This document shows, piece after piece, positions 22,967 through 31,846 of a stretch of DNA of 39,257 nt. Under the pieces are notes generated by a model. The model saw only the letters and a program-made list of their open reading frames with translations. It was not told the DNA's origin and did no database searches. Source of the stretch: Eubacteriales bacterium (GTDB lineage: Bacteria; Bacillota; Clostridia; Lachnospirales; Lachnospiraceae); assembly GCA_030540255.1 (NCBI GenBank), contig JAUNWP010000012.1, positions 1 through 39,257 of the forward strand, given 5' to 3'. The first letter of the stretch is position 1. Every line of letters begins with the position of its first letter. The position numbers were made by a program, and so were the translations under genes.

Positions 22967-23028
22967 TTTACTTTATACGCAAATATTTATTAACGTACAT
23001 GAGTATGCAGAGCGTTAGCTCGGAATAC
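22871..23028 (+). repeat. 39-bp direct repeat after the RpiR gene
   Basis: Copies at 22871-22909 and 22990-23028 match at 37 of 39 positions, 119 bp apart. The first copy forms most of arm 2 of the branched element. The second, outside the element, contains a clean GAGC-GTTA-GCTC hairpin where the first has a mismatch. Nothing further was recognised in 23029-23159. Confidence 0.85.
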
Positions 23029-23159
23029 AGATGTTTTAATAAAAGTACACATATTTATGCGAATTTTTTGTGCAGATTATTGTTTTGTATAAGGAGCAAA
23101 AGAAAAACACTGCCTGTATAAAACCAAGCAGTGTCAATATTCTAACAATGAACAAGAAA

Positions 23160-25088
23160 TCAAAGTTCCTCAAGCTCCGCAAGCCACAAAGCCGAGCAGG
23201 TATCACTCGCCATACGGAGATCTCCTCTTGGAGACAGGCAAACGGTTCCGACCTTAGGTCCGTCCGGCAGACAGCTTCGCTTAAACTGCTGTGAGAAAAA
23301 TCTGCGGAAGAAATTCTTCTCCCATTTCAATATAGTCTCTCTGTCATAGCTGTCACCGAAGGCATACTCCGCAAGTCTGAATATGCGCTTAGGTGAAGAA
23401 TTATTTCTGAGGAAATGATACAGGAAGAAATCATGCAGCTCATAAGGCCCAACAAGATCCTCTGTTCTCTGTGCTATGCTTCCGTCTGTCTCAGGCGGCA
23501 GAAGCTCAGGGCTTACAGGTGTATCAAGCACATCATACAATATGCTCTTGACCTTGTCCGAACCGCAGATATCGGCATAATAAGCAACCAGATAACGCAC
23601 CAGAGTCTTAGGAACCCCGGCATTTACACCGTACATGGACATGTGATCGCCGTTATAGGTTGCCCATCCGAGAGCAAGCTCCGACATATCTCCGGTTCCG
23701 ACTACGAGACCTCCGAATTTATTGGCAGTATCCATAAGCAGCATGGTGCGCATACGTGCCTGACAATTCTCATAGGTAGTATCATGTACGCTCTCATCAT
23801 GTTCTATTTCCTTGAAATGAAGTCTGACAGCCTCGGAAATATTGATCTCCTTAAAGCTTATGCCAAGTTCATGAATAAGCGACACGGCATTGTCATAGGT
23901 CCTGTCCGTCGTACCGAAGCCCGGCATAGTCACTCCGATCACACCCTCACGCGAAAGTCCCAGCTTATCAAAGGCTCGCACCGCAACTATAAGAGCAAGC
24001 GTCGAATCAAGACCTCCGGAAATACCTATAACAGCAGTCTTGGCTCCGGTATGCTTGATACGCTTCATAAGTCCGTAGGTCTGAATATCAAGTATCTCAT
24101 CGCAGCGGCGTTCTCTCCTGGTATTATCGCTCGGCACAAAAGGATGAGGATCGATAAAGCGGGTAAGAACTGTCTCAGTATCCTCAAGATCAAAATACAA
24201 GGTCTCAGTGATAAAAGTATCTGCATAATCATTTTCAGCAGCCGGGAAGGTACTCATATGCTCGCGTCTCGACTTGATAAGATTAAGATCTATCTCGGTC
24301 ATTATGACGCCTGTAGTAAAGAGCTTGCTCTCCTTAAGCACTGTGCCTGCTTCAGCTATGACATTATGACCTGAGAACACAACATCTGTCGTAGACTCCT
24401 CCCATGCGGCATTCGCATAGATATATGCCGAATAGCTGCGTGCCGACTGGTCGGCAACAAGCTCTCTGCGGTATGCACTCTTGCCCGTGATCTCATTGCT
24501 TGCAGAAAGATTGGCTATTACGGAAGCTCCGTTTAATGCAAGCTGCGTGCTCGGAGGCATAGGCACCCAGAGATCCTCGCAGATTTCAACTCCGACCTTA
24601 AGCTCAGGCATGCCTACACATTCAAACAAAAGTCCGGCACCGAAAGGAACAAACTCATCTCCTATCCTTATCTCCGTAGGCTCTATAAATCCCGGTATAA
24701 ATTGTCTCGTCTCATAGAACTCACCGTAATTCGGTACATTAAGCTTAGGTACAAGTCCGAGGACATGTCCCTTATTGACAGCCGCAGCCACATTATATAG
24801 CTTGCCCTTGTGGCTGATCGGAAGTCCGACAAAGATCAGGGCATCGATATCCGTACTGAAAGCCGCTATATCAAGCAAAGCCTCACTTGACTTTTGAAGC
24901 AGCAGATCATTGAAAAATATATCTCTGCAGGAATATGCACTTATACTAAGCTCAGGAAAAACAATAAGCTTTGCGCCGCCCGCAGCCGCTTCCCTTATAC
25001 GGCGCTTGATCTCGGCAAGATTAAATGCTATATCGGCAACTTTGACTTCCGGAGTAACCGCCGCAACCTTTATAAAACCGTCTCTCAT
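23160..25088 (-). CDS. nadE: Glutamine-dependent NAD+ synthetase
   Basis: NadE makes NAD+ from deamido-NAD+, ATP and glutamine. The 642-residue two-domain form is present. The N-terminal nitrilase-fold glutaminase has the Glu-Lys-Cys triad in VFPELSISAYS, LVPKLNVPNYGEFYE and VGVEICEDLW. The C-terminal synthetase starts near residue 330, with the PP-loop GISGGLDSTLAL and TGDMSELALGWATYNGDHMS. The ATG at 25088 is preferred over a TTG six bases upstream; AGAGGTG lies 8 nt before it. It has its own promoter and is monocistronic as far as can be seen. Confidence 0.97.
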   Translation of the reverse strand: MRDGFIKVAAVTPEVKVADIAFNLAEIKRRIREAAAGGAKLIVFPELSISAYSCRDIFFNDLLLQKSSEALLDIAAFSTDIDALIFVGLPISHKGKLYNVAAAVNKGHVLGLVPKLNVPNYGEFYETRQFIPGFIEPTEIRIGDEFVPFGAGLLFECVGMPELKVGVEICEDLWVPMPPSTQLALNGASVIANLSASNEITGKSAYRRELVADQSARSYSAYIYANAAWEESTTDVVFSGHNVIAEAGTVLKESKLFTTGVIMTEIDLNLIKSRREHMSTFPAAENDYADTFITETLYFDLEDTETVLTRFIDPHPFVPSDNTRRERRCDEILDIQTYGLMKRIKHTGAKTAVIGISGGLDSTLALIVAVRAFDKLGLSREGVIGVTMPGFGTTDRTYDNAVSLIHELGISFKEINISEAVRLHFKEIEHDESVHDTTYENCQARMRTMLLMDTANKFGGLVVGTGDMSELALGWATYNGDHMSMYGVNAGVPKTLVRYLVAYYADICGSDKVKSILYDVLDTPVSPELLPPETDGSIAQRTEDLVGPYELHDFFLYHFLRNNSSPKRIFRLAEYAFGDSYDRETILKWEKNFFRRFFSQQFKRSCLPDGPKVGTVCLSPRGDLRMASDTCSALWLAELEEL

Positions 25089-25120
25089 GCTCAATTCACC
25101 TCTAAAATACAGATATCTCT

Positions 25121-25149
25121 AATATAAATGTGCGGACAAAACAAGTAAA
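25121..25149 (-). promoter_or_regulatory. Promoter of nadE
   Basis: On the minus strand TTTACT (25144-25149) and TATATT (25121-25126) are 17 bp apart. The leader is about 25 nt. The stretch 25150-25260 beyond it contains only a TAACGA direct repeat and no gene. Confidence 0.5.
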
Positions 25150-25261
25150 GCGGATATCGGGTTAATCGGGAAATAAAATTTCAGTATATACATACCGGCA
25201 GATAAGAATAACGAGCTGCGGCTAACGATCCGGCATCGAAAGAAAATCAAGAGAAAATAAA

Positions 25262-25309
25262 ATAAAAAAAGTGCCTGCACCGCTCCTCAACAAGCAATAC
25301 AAGCACTTT
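25262..25309 (-). terminator. Terminator of tRNA-Gln
   Basis: On the minus strand AAAGTGC (25309-25303) pairs with GCACTTT (25275-25269 region), and the 3' side runs into TTTTTTTATTTTATTTTC. It lies directly downstream of the tRNA. Confidence 0.75.
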
Positions 25310-25311
25310 AG

Positions 25312-25383
25312 CAGCGCTACAAGGATTCGAACCTTGAAATGACGGAGTCAGAGTCCGTTGCCTTACCATTTGGCGATAGCGCT
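25312..25383 (-). tRNA. tRNA-Gln(CTG)
   Basis: This is a complete 72-nt tRNA. Acceptor strands AGCGCTA (25383-25377) and TAGCGCT (25319-25313) pair perfectly, with G as discriminator. The anticodon stem-loop GGACTCTGACTCC gives anticodon CTG. The T arm is CAAGGTTCGAATCCTTG. No CCA is encoded. It has a strong promoter and a terminator of its own. Confidence 0.95.
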
Positions 25384-25399
25384 AAAATCAACATTGCAA

Positions 25400-25427
25400 A
25401 TTATATCATAAAACAAAAAAACGTCAA
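25400..25427 (-). promoter_or_regulatory. Promoter of tRNA-Gln
   Basis: On the minus strand TTGACG (25422-25427) and a perfect TATAAT (25400-25405) are 16 bp apart, placing the start about 10 nt before the tRNA 5' end. Confidence 0.75.
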
Positions 25428-25508
25428 GCAAAAAACAAAATAAACTAAAAAATATTTTGCAGCCTTTTATAGTCTTTTGCAGAGCTGCAAAAATCCACTG
25501 ACGATAAG

Positions 25509-25648
25509 CTGCCTGTATAAGCATGCTTCAAGCATAAAATTTATGCCGAGCTCATCAAAAAATGCTAAGCATTTTAAGATGAACCCGGCAGATCATTACA
25601 TTCCCTTTTATCTGATACCTACTGTCTGACAGCAATTTTCAGGCAGCC
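25509..25648 (-). repeat. Branched inverted-repeat element downstream of argS
   Basis: GCTGCCTG (25509-25516) pairs perfectly with CAGGCAGC (25641-25648), 12 nt past the argS stop. Enclosed hairpins include GCATAAA-A-TTTATGC, a long arm using GCCG/CGGC, TCATC/GATGA and AAAATG/CATTTT, and CAGAT/ATCTG. A separate TTTTGCAG/CTGCAAAA stem with a T run on the minus strand (25450-25497) may be the actual argS terminator. The arm count is less clear than in the three junction elements. Confidence 0.4.
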
Positions 25649-25660
25649 TATGACGCAGTA

Positions 25661-27451
25661 TTACATCTTATCCGGTGCTGTGAAGCCGAGCATATGGATG
25701 CAGTCGTTCAGCACTCTCTTGGTCAGGCTAAGCATGCAGATATATCCTGCCTTCTTAAGCTCATCCTCCTCTGTGAGTATCTTCACATCATGATAGAAGG
25801 TATTAAAGGCATCAGAAAGCTCATATATGAACTGACATATCTTATGCGGTGCAAGCTGCTCCCACGCCGATGGAATAACCTCGTTGTATCTTGTAAGCAC
25901 AAGTGAGAGCGACTTGACTGCCGGAATATCCGTTACAGCCTCAAGCTGTGCTTTAAGTCTTGCGTCGTCTGCATTTACAGCAGCATCAACAACAGACTCT
26001 CCGCACTTATTAAGAATGCTTCCGATACGAACTATGGTATAAAGTATGTACGGTCCTGTGTTGCCCTCAAAGCTTGTAAATCTGTCTATATCAAAGACAT
26101 AGTCCTTGGAAGCCTGATTCTGCAGATCTCCGTATTTAAGCGCAGCAAGTCCTACTGTCTTGGCTATCTCGGCAGCCTCTGCATCCGAGATCTCGCTCTC
26201 ATCTCTCGAAGCACGGATCTTATCATATACGGAATCGCATATCTCCTTGATAAGCAGTTCAAGTCTCATTACTCCGCCCGCACGGGTCTTGAAAGGCTTG
26301 CCGTCCTTGCCGTTCATGGTACCGAAGCCAAGGAAGCTTAAGCTCTCCTCAGGTCTTACTATTCCTGCTTTTCTCGCTACTCTGAAGAAGCTTGTATAAT
26401 GCAGGCTCTGTCTCTTATCGGCAACATAAACATAAGCATCAGGCTTATAGAGAAGCTCACGCTCAACCAAGGTCGCAAGGTCCGTTGTTGCATAGAGGGA
26501 TGATCCGTCTGATTTTCTCACTATGCACGGAGGAAGTTCCTTGGAATCTCCCTCTTCATTGACATCAACAACAAGCGCTCCCTGTGAATTGTAGGCAATG
26601 CCCTTGTCTATAAAGCTCTGCAGCATATCGGCAATATACTTCTGTACATCCGACTCACCCTTCCAGAGCTCAAAATGCACATCAAGAGCATCATAATTCT
26701 TCTTAAGGTCCTCCTTGGAAAGCTCCATGATACGCTTCCAAACCTTGGTACACTCCGGATCTCCGCTCTGCAGATCTGCAGTAGCCTTAAGTGCTCTTGC
26801 CTTAAATGCCTTGGCATCCTCTGTAAGCTCATTACTGTCGGGAAGCGTAGCCTTGGATTTGCCCGATGCAGCCGGATATATCTCTTCAAGATCCGCAAGA
26901 GTAAACTCTGTCTGATGTCTGTCCTTAAGTTCCTCTATAATAAGTCCCATCTGGAGTCCCCAGTCTCCGAGATGAACATCACCTATCATCTCGTTGCCGA
27001 GAGCAGCACCGATACGCTTTAAAGACTCACCGATAACAGCCGAACGAAGATGTCCGACATGGAGAGGCTTGGCAACATTAGCTCCGCCGTAATCCACCAT
27101 TATCCTCTTAGGCTCATCTGTCTTGATAAGTCCGCTGTCCTCGCTCTTAAGCATCTCGCTCATGTATGAAGCAAGAAACTCAGGACTTACTGATATATTA
27201 ATAAAGCCCGGCATGCAGGACTCTATCTTTGAAAATGCCGCATTGCCCGAGAGCTTCTCCACAACCTCATTTGCTATGTCTATAGGCTTCTTGTGCTCCT
27301 TCTTTGCAAGCGCCATGGCACCGTTGCACTGATACTCGCAAAGGTCGGGGCGGTTGCTGACATTGACACGTCCGCATTCTGCAGGATATCCAAGAGCCGC
27401 AAAGCCCTCTCCGCATATATTGTTAAGCAGGTCAATAATTCTATCTTTCAT
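25661..27451 (-). CDS. argS: Arginyl-tRNA synthetase
   Basis: ArgRS charges tRNA-Arg. The 596-residue class I synthetase shows the N-terminal additional domain and the HIGH-type motif KPLHVGHLRSA near residue 133. The central VADKRQSLHYTSFFRVAR region and the ArgRS-type loop GKDGKPFKTRAGG stand in place of a canonical KMSKS. The C-terminal anticodon-binding domain follows from about residue 470 (FTSFEGNTGPYILYTIVR into the helical bundle). AGGATGATCGT precedes the ATG. It is separated from efp by 145 nt containing a strong hairpin. Confidence 0.98.
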   Translation of the reverse strand: MKDRIIDLLNNICGEGFAALGYPAECGRVNVSNRPDLCEYQCNGAMALAKKEHKKPIDIANEVVEKLSGNAAFSKIESCMPGFINISVSPEFLASYMSEMLKSEDSGLIKTDEPKRIMVDYGGANVAKPLHVGHLRSAVIGESLKRIGAALGNEMIGDVHLGDWGLQMGLIIEELKDRHQTEFTLADLEEIYPAASGKSKATLPDSNELTEDAKAFKARALKATADLQSGDPECTKVWKRIMELSKEDLKKNYDALDVHFELWKGESDVQKYIADMLQSFIDKGIAYNSQGALVVDVNEEGDSKELPPCIVRKSDGSSLYATTDLATLVERELLYKPDAYVYVADKRQSLHYTSFFRVARKAGIVRPEESLSFLGFGTMNGKDGKPFKTRAGGVMRLELLIKEICDSVYDKIRASRDESEISDAEAAEIAKTVGLAALKYGDLQNQASKDYVFDIDRFTSFEGNTGPYILYTIVRIGSILNKCGESVVDAAVNADDARLKAQLEAVTDIPAVKSLSLVLTRYNEVIPSAWEQLAPHKICQFIYELSDAFNTFYHDVKILTEEDELKKAGYICMLSLTKRVLNDCIHMLGFTAPDKM

Positions 27452-27487
27452 ACGATCATCCTGTTTTACTTATACTTGTACGTGAAA

Positions 27488-27513
27488 TGCCCGACTTAAA
27501 ACTAAGTCGGGCA
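27488..27513 (-). terminator. 11-bp hairpin between efp and argS
   Basis: TGCCCGACTTA (27488-27498) and TAAGTCGGGCA (27503-27513) form a perfect stem with a 4-nt loop. On the minus strand it is followed only by TTTC, so it is either a weak efp terminator or a structured argS leader; it ends 36 nt before the argS start. Confidence 0.55.
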
Positions 27514-27596
27514 CATGATCATCATAAACTGTCTTGTTCCGAAAGCGAAACCAAACAAGCAGGTCACATACCCGCCTATTAAATCAAGCCGTCAGA

Positions 27597-28154
27597 TCAA
27601 ACTCTCTTAAGATACTCGCTTGTACGTGTATCGATCTGGATCTTGTCTCCGATGTTAACAAAGATCGGAACCTTGATCTCGGCACCTGTCTCAACAGTAG
27701 CCGGCTTCATAACGTTAGTAGCTGTATCGCCTCTGAGACCCGGCTCTGTGTCTGTGATCTCAAGCTCAACGAACATAGGAGGCTCAACCGAGAATACATT
27801 GCCCTTGTATGAGCAAATACGGCACATCTCGTTCTCCTTAACAAACTTCATAGCATCTCCTACGAGCTCCTCGTTAAGTGAAAGCTGCTCATAGCTCTCC
27901 ATATCCATGTAGATATACTGCTCGCCATCCTTGTAGAGATACTGCATCTCCTTTCTCTCGATAGGAGCCTGCGGGAATGACTCTGTAGGTCTGAATGTCT
28001 TCTCGACAACACCACCGTTGATAACATCCTTGCACTTTGTTCTTACGAAAGCTGCGCCCTTACCCGGCTTAACGTGCTGGAACTCCACGATCTGAAGAAC
28101 CTTGCCCTCGATCTCGACTGTCATGCCGTTTCTGAAATCACCTGCTGATACCAT
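27597..28154 (-). CDS. efp: Translation elongation factor P
   Basis: EF-P relieves ribosome stalling at polyproline stretches. The 185-residue protein has the KOW-like N domain, the loop [12 protein letters not shown] with the potentially modified Lys32, and two OB domains ending in [17 protein letters not shown]. Because the loop residue is lysine, an EpmA/B- or YmfI-type modification is possible but no modification gene is nearby. The ATG at 28154 has GGAGG 8 nt upstream; longer readings lack family support. It ends a run with DUF975, nrdR and yqeG. Confidence 0.98.
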   Translation of the reverse strand: MVSAGDFRNGMTVEIEGKVLQIVEFQHVKPGKGAAFVRTKCKDVINGGVVEKTFRPTESFPQAPIERKEMQYLYKDGEQYIYMDMESYEQLSLNEELVGDAMKFVKENEMCRICSYKGNVFSVEPPMFVELEITDTEPGLRGDTATNVMKPATVETGAEIKVPIFVNIGDKIQIDTRTSEYLKRV

Positions 28155-28198
28155 ATATAAATCCTCCAAATAAACTGCTGAATAATTCGCATATAATT

Positions 28199-28729
28199 TT
28201 AATTGAAATAATCCGTTATTGCAATACCTTTCTCTGCAAAGAAAGCCTTAATCACGGGCTTTTCAATAATTCTCTTGATCTTAATCTGTATTTCGTCGGT
28301 AGATCTGTCTATCGGTCTTACCAATATCGAATCGATGCCAGCCCTGTTTGCCCCTATAATATCCGTAAAGATCTGATCTCCGAAGAACAAAGTCTCATTC
28401 ACGCTGCTGCCGCACATGGCAACAGCTTTGAGATACCCCGAAGCCTTTGGCTTATCTGCCTTAAACACATAAGGTACTCCGACCTTATCACAGAACATCT
28501 TAACTCTCGGTTCCTTGTTATTCGACACTGCACACAGACTAAAGCCCTTTGCCTTAAGCTTATTGATAAGCTCTGTACATACTGCATCCGCAGGCGCACC
28601 GTGAGGCACCATAGTATTATCTATATCAAAAAGTATCAGACGCTTTCCCGATGCAAATGCGGCATCGAAATCATAATCACGAATGCTCCTTATGTAATCC
28701 GACGGATACATAAACTTAAATAACTTCAC
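28199..28729 (-). CDS. YqeG-family HAD phosphatase
   Basis: This 176-residue protein matches the YqeG (HAD IIIA) family. Motif I is [12 protein letters not shown] with both catalytic Asp residues, motif II is [11 protein letters not shown], and motif III/IV is [18 protein letters not shown]. The N-terminal [10 protein letters not shown] segment is also typical. The substrate is unknown; some relatives act on lipid or glycerol phosphates. It lies 16 nt after nrdR and 44 nt before efp, so cotranscription is likely. Confidence 0.88.
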   Translation of the reverse strand: MKLFKFMYPSDYIRSIRDYDFDAAFASGKRLILFDIDNTMVPHGAPADAVCTELINKLKAKGFSLCAVSNNKEPRVKMFCDKVGVPYVFKADKPKASGYLKAVAMCGSSVNETLFFGDQIFTDIIGANRAGIDSILVRPIDRSTDEIQIKIKRIIEKPVIKAFFAEKGIAITDYFN

Positions 28730-28745
28730 TTAAAATGTCTCCGTC

Positions 28746-29198
28746 CTACTTCTTGAGGAGTTCTCCTATCTCCTCAATGAAGGTATTAACATCCTTAAAC
28801 TCCCTATATACGCTCGCAAAGCGCACATACGCAACCTGATCGAGATCCTTTAATTTCTCCATGACAAGCTCGCCTATGAGTGCAGTTGAAAATTCACTGT
28901 CAACATTGGCAAAAAGTTCATTTTCGATCTCATCCACGGCTTTCTTGATCTGATCACGGGATATAGGTCTCTTGTGACATGATCTCAATATACCCGACTC
29001 GATCTTGGCTCTGTCATAGGCCTCTCGTGAATTGTCCTTCTTGATCACCATGACCGGCATGGTCTCAAGCTTCTCATAAGTCGTAAAACGCTTATCACAA
29101 TTATCACATTGACGTCTGCGTCTTATAGCATTATTGTCATCAGCCGGTCTTGAATCAACCACCTTTGTGGCATCGGCTCCGCAATATGGACATTTCAT
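28746..29198 (-). CDS. nrdR: Transcriptional repressor NrdR
   Basis: NrdR is the zinc-ribbon/ATP-cone repressor of ribonucleotide reductase genes. The 150-residue protein has the zinc cysteines at Cys3, Cys6, Cys31 and Cys34, the DNA-binding RRRRQCDNCDKRFTTYE segment, and the ATP cone (VIKKDNSREAYDRAKIESGI to the C-terminal VYREFKDVNTF). Its usual targets, nrd operons, are not in the window. It starts 3 nt after the DUF975 gene ends. Confidence 0.97.
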   Translation of the reverse strand: MKCPYCGADATKVVDSRPADDNNAIRRRRQCDNCDKRFTTYEKLETMPVMVIKKDNSREAYDRAKIESGILRSCHKRPISRDQIKKAVDEIENELFANVDSEFSTALIGELVMEKLKDLDQVAYVRFASVYREFKDVNTFIEEIGELLKK

Positions 29199-29201
29199 TA
29201 A

Positions 29202-30470
29202 TTACTCTCCTGCCTTTCCGAAGCCTGCCGGGATATCTATATTCATCTCGGCAACAGTCTGCTCCCAGCTGTCCTGCTTTGTTTCTGTGTTGTCGGATGA
29301 GCTTGTTCCTTCCTCCGGCAATGTATTATCTGAAAAAGTGTCATCCTTATGAGCTTCATCGCTTACTTCATTTTCTGCCTGAGAATCGTCCACGGCATCC
29401 CCCGCTGAAGCTGTGTTATCATCATGTGCCGCATCTTGCTCTGCACTCTGAGTTGATTCGTCAGTCTGACTGTTATCCTCATAACTTGTTCCGTCTGATG
29501 GCACCTTAATATCACTGCCATGTTCATAAGTATCTGAAGCGACAGTACCTTGCTGCCCCGCATCCGGATATGTCTCGACATTAGCTGCCGCAGAAGTAGC
29601 CGAAGTTTCAGAATAAGTCTGCTGCGGCGGCACAGTCCCATCATGAGAGCTGCCTGTCGGCGAAACATTTCCGGAATCAGGAAGCTGCCAGAGAGTATTG
29701 TCTGCATCCATATAGAAGATGATCATAGTACAGCTGATATACGGTGCTATCCAAAGCATGGAGACACAGCAGAAAAACATCAGCAGATACCAGAAGAAAA
29801 AGCTGAGATACATAAGCCAGAAGCCCTTGAGTTTCCTGCCCTTCATAAGCTCACGAGACTTTGAAAATGCGCTCCCCACCGTATTGTCCGGCTTATCCGC
29901 AATGATAAGCTTGGCAAACATAAACATCATTGCAAGATAGTAAGTCACAAACATACACAGCAGTGAAATGATTGCCGTTACCAGGATACTGAGATAAGTA
30001 TGCTCTCCGACAAAAAATAAGGAAACAAAGAACAGAGTCCTCTGAACCGTATTGACAGCTGCAAAGATAAGCATAAGCGCAAATCCCGCAAGCACATAGC
30101 TGATGGTATTTGAGCCTGACTTAAATCCGTAAAACACATCCCCTATACCATACTTCATGCCACGGCATATATTAAGCATAAGCTTTGTCGAGCCTATCTC
30201 AAACCAAAGTGAAACTATACACGCCGCTATAAACAGCGCCAGCGAAGCCATCACTCCGATAACTACTTTAGGAAACGAAAAAACAATATTAAACGGAAGA
30301 AAAGTATTTAAAAGACCTGCATTGTATACTGTAAATACAACTCCGGCTCCGACAAGCAGCCACACGATAAGCTGTATAAGACTGCTCACAAAATAAGCTC
30401 CGATAACAGTACCGTAGCGTCCGAGCAGAGTACGTCTCGCAAGTGCCTTGCAATCCCTGACCTTGATCAT
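29202..30470 (-). CDS. DUF975 family membrane protein with acidic C-terminal tail
   Basis: This 422-residue protein has about five or six transmembrane helices in the first ~245 residues, of the DUF975 type (start MIKVRDCKALARRTLLGRYG). A long low-complexity tail rich in Ser, Thr, Asp, Glu and Gln (about residues 250-405) follows and ends in SWEQTVAEMNIDIPAGFGK. The ATG at 30470 has AAGGAGG 9 nt upstream. DUF975 proteins are common in Firmicutes and their function is not known. It follows the DUF4190-like gene after 13 nt and precedes nrdR by 3 nt. Confidence 0.85.
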   Translation of the reverse strand: MIKVRDCKALARRTLLGRYGTVIGAYFVSSLIQLIVWLLVGAGVVFTVYNAGLLNTFLPFNIVFSFPKVVIGVMASLALFIAACIVSLWFEIGSTKLMLNICRGMKYGIGDVFYGFKSGSNTISYVLAGFALMLIFAAVNTVQRTLFFVSLFFVGEHTYLSILVTAIISLLCMFVTYYLAMMFMFAKLIIADKPDNTVGSAFSKSRELMKGRKLKGFWLMYLSFFFWYLLMFFCCVSMLWIAPYISCTMIIFYMDADNTLWQLPDSGNVSPTGSSHDGTVPPQQTYSETSATSAAANVETYPDAGQQGTVASDTYEHGSDIKVPSDGTSYEDNSQTDESTQSAEQDAAHDDNTASAGDAVDDSQAENEVSDEAHKDDTFSDNTLPEEGTSSSDNTETKQDSWEQTVAEMNIDIPAGFGKAGE

Positions 30471-30483
30471 ATCCCGAACCTCC

Positions 30484-30786
30484 TTACAATAACTGTTCAA
30501 AAGTATAGAATAGCGCGTCCAGTCCTTCTGCCGCCCAGACTATCATGTAGAACAGCAGCATTATAAATATGATCAGACTGATAACTATAGCTATGATCGC
30601 AAGGATATTACCGGCAATTGCCTGATTACTCAGCTTATTATCCCCCCTCGAAAGCCACGCAAAGGTAATTGCCAAGCCTGAAAATATCGGTGTAGTAAAC
30701 ATCATAAAGCTGCCGAGGACTGCCAGAATTCCGAATATAAGTGATGCAAGACTTAAACCGTTAGAGCTTGCCTTGATATTGTTCAT
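30484..30786 (-). CDS. Small DUF4190-like membrane protein
   Basis: This 100-residue protein has two strong hydrophobic segments (about residues 13-42 and 55-85) and a short polar N terminus. The layout NGLSLASLIFGILAVLGSF plus a glycine/alanine second helix (QAIAGNILAIIAIVI) is that of DUF4190-type proteins. An AAGGGA site precedes the ATG. It is the first gene of the putative operon with DUF975, nrdR, yqeG and efp, and its upstream region carries a triple repeat. Confidence 0.78.
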   Translation of the reverse strand: MNNIKASSNGLSLASLIFGILAVLGSFMMFTTPIFSGLAITFAWLSRGDNKLSNQAIAGNILAIIAIVISLIIFIMLLFYMIVWAAEGLDALFYTFEQLL

Positions 30787-30834
30787 ACAAATTTCCCTTC
30801 ACAAAAAATGCGGCACGATACCGCCTATGAAAAT

Positions 30835-30934
30835 ATTATAACAGATAAAAACTTTTTCAAGGGAGTTTTTATCTGAAAGTGCAGCTTTTTCAAGGGAGTT
30901 TTTTCAAAAATCCAAACTTTTTCAAGGGAGTTTT
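30835..30934 (-). promoter_or_regulatory. -10 box with three 18-bp direct repeats
   Basis: CTTTTTCAAGGGAGTTTT occurs at 30852-30869, 30885-30902 and 30917-30934, phased at 33 and 32 bp (about three helical turns). The first copy is embedded in a 12-bp inverted repeat (30842-30853 with 30864-30875). On the minus strand a TATAAT (30835-30840) lies next to the first copy, 49 nt before the membrane protein gene. No canonical -35 is at 16-18 bp. Confidence 0.7.
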
Positions 30935-30977
30935 CAGCTTCTGTTCAAAAATAGAGCTAGGCAGATACAGAACAGTA

Positions 30978-31667
30978 CTATAATGTGAGCTTCCTAATCT
31001 TAAGTGTCCTTAGATACTGTTTCTGTTCCGTACTTATCCGATAGCTTTCAAGCGCTTTTTGTATTGTCTTGTTGTGAGTCCATGCTTCCAATCGCCTATT
31101 CTCAAGATAGGGCAGGATAGCATCATATTGCTTGGCAAGTGCCGTTGCAAAGTACCATGCAACAACCATCCTTATGTAATAGTCTTCTGAATCTATTGAA
31201 GCCACAAGCTCCGAATATTCCGGACTGAAATTATCATCAAGATAATATTTCATAAGCATATTAACAGCAAATCTTACGGTGTAAGTCCCTCCATCGGCAA
31301 TCCAAAGCTTGCACTGCTCATCAAGCTGTGACAGATTTTTCTTAAAGCATTTCGGCGCCATCATATCGCAGGTAGCCCAGTTATCTACATAAGGTAAGAA
31401 CTCATTCAAAGCTGTGATACATGCATCATATTCCTTGATATATTCTAACAAGAAACCATGCAGATTATTCTCCTCATAGTAATAATGAGGTAACACTGAC
31501 AAAAACTCCTCTGCTTCATCTGTTCCCTTTAATTCTTTGGCAAGATCTCTGAGTTTCGGAGTACGAACACCGATTATACGATCTTTATCGACTGTCGGTA
31601 TCAATTTACTGTGGAAATTTCTGTATGCAAGATCCTGCATTTCAAAAAGATGGTCTCTTATGTTCAT
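30978..31667 (-). CDS. DNA alkylation repair protein, AlkD-like
   Basis: This 229-residue all-helical protein matches the AlkD/HEAT-like-repeat DNA glycosylase family, which removes alkylated bases. Recognisable segments are GVRTPKLRDLAKELK, HYYYEENNLHGFLL and the active-site region LPYVDNWATCDMM with its Asp and Trp, plus VNMLMKYYLDDNFSP. The ATG at 31667 has CGGAG 8 nt upstream and is preferred over a GTG 18 nt earlier. It appears to be a single gene. Confidence 0.9.
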   Translation of the reverse strand: MNIRDHLFEMQDLAYRNFHSKLIPTVDKDRIIGVRTPKLRDLAKELKGTDEAEEFLSVLPHYYYEENNLHGFLLEYIKEYDACITALNEFLPYVDNWATCDMMAPKCFKKNLSQLDEQCKLWIADGGTYTVRFAVNMLMKYYLDDNFSPEYSELVASIDSEDYYIRMVVAWYFATALAKQYDAILPYLENRRLEAWTHNKTIQKALESYRISTEQKQYLRTLKIRKLTL

Positions 31668-31795
31668 TGTATCAACTCCGTTCACTTAACTTGTTATACA
31701 TTACGATTATACTGTGTTAAGAGTTTTAATTGCAGAATACTTTTTATCTGAATTTCATAAATTTTCAATATACTTAATAAAAGTTAAAAGTCACG

Positions 31796-31801
31796 TATAA
31801 T
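31796..31801 (+). promoter_or_regulatory. -10 element upstream of the MATE gene
   Basis: TATAAT lies 45 nt before the ATG; the hexamers at 17-18 bp upstream (CTTAAT, ACTTAA) are poor -35 matches. Confidence 0.4.
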
Positions 31802-31846
31802 GAAATATGTTTATTAATTTTAGAAGCAGGCAGGTCAAATATTTTT

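Noticed and set aside
27452..27596. T-box leader upstream of argS
   Set aside because: The gap is only 145 nt and holds one simple hairpin; no T-box consensus or specifier loop was found.
30852..30934. Possible CRISPR array
   Set aside because: Only three 18-bp repeats with 14-15 bp spacers, partly palindromic and promoter-proximal, and no cas genes in the window.
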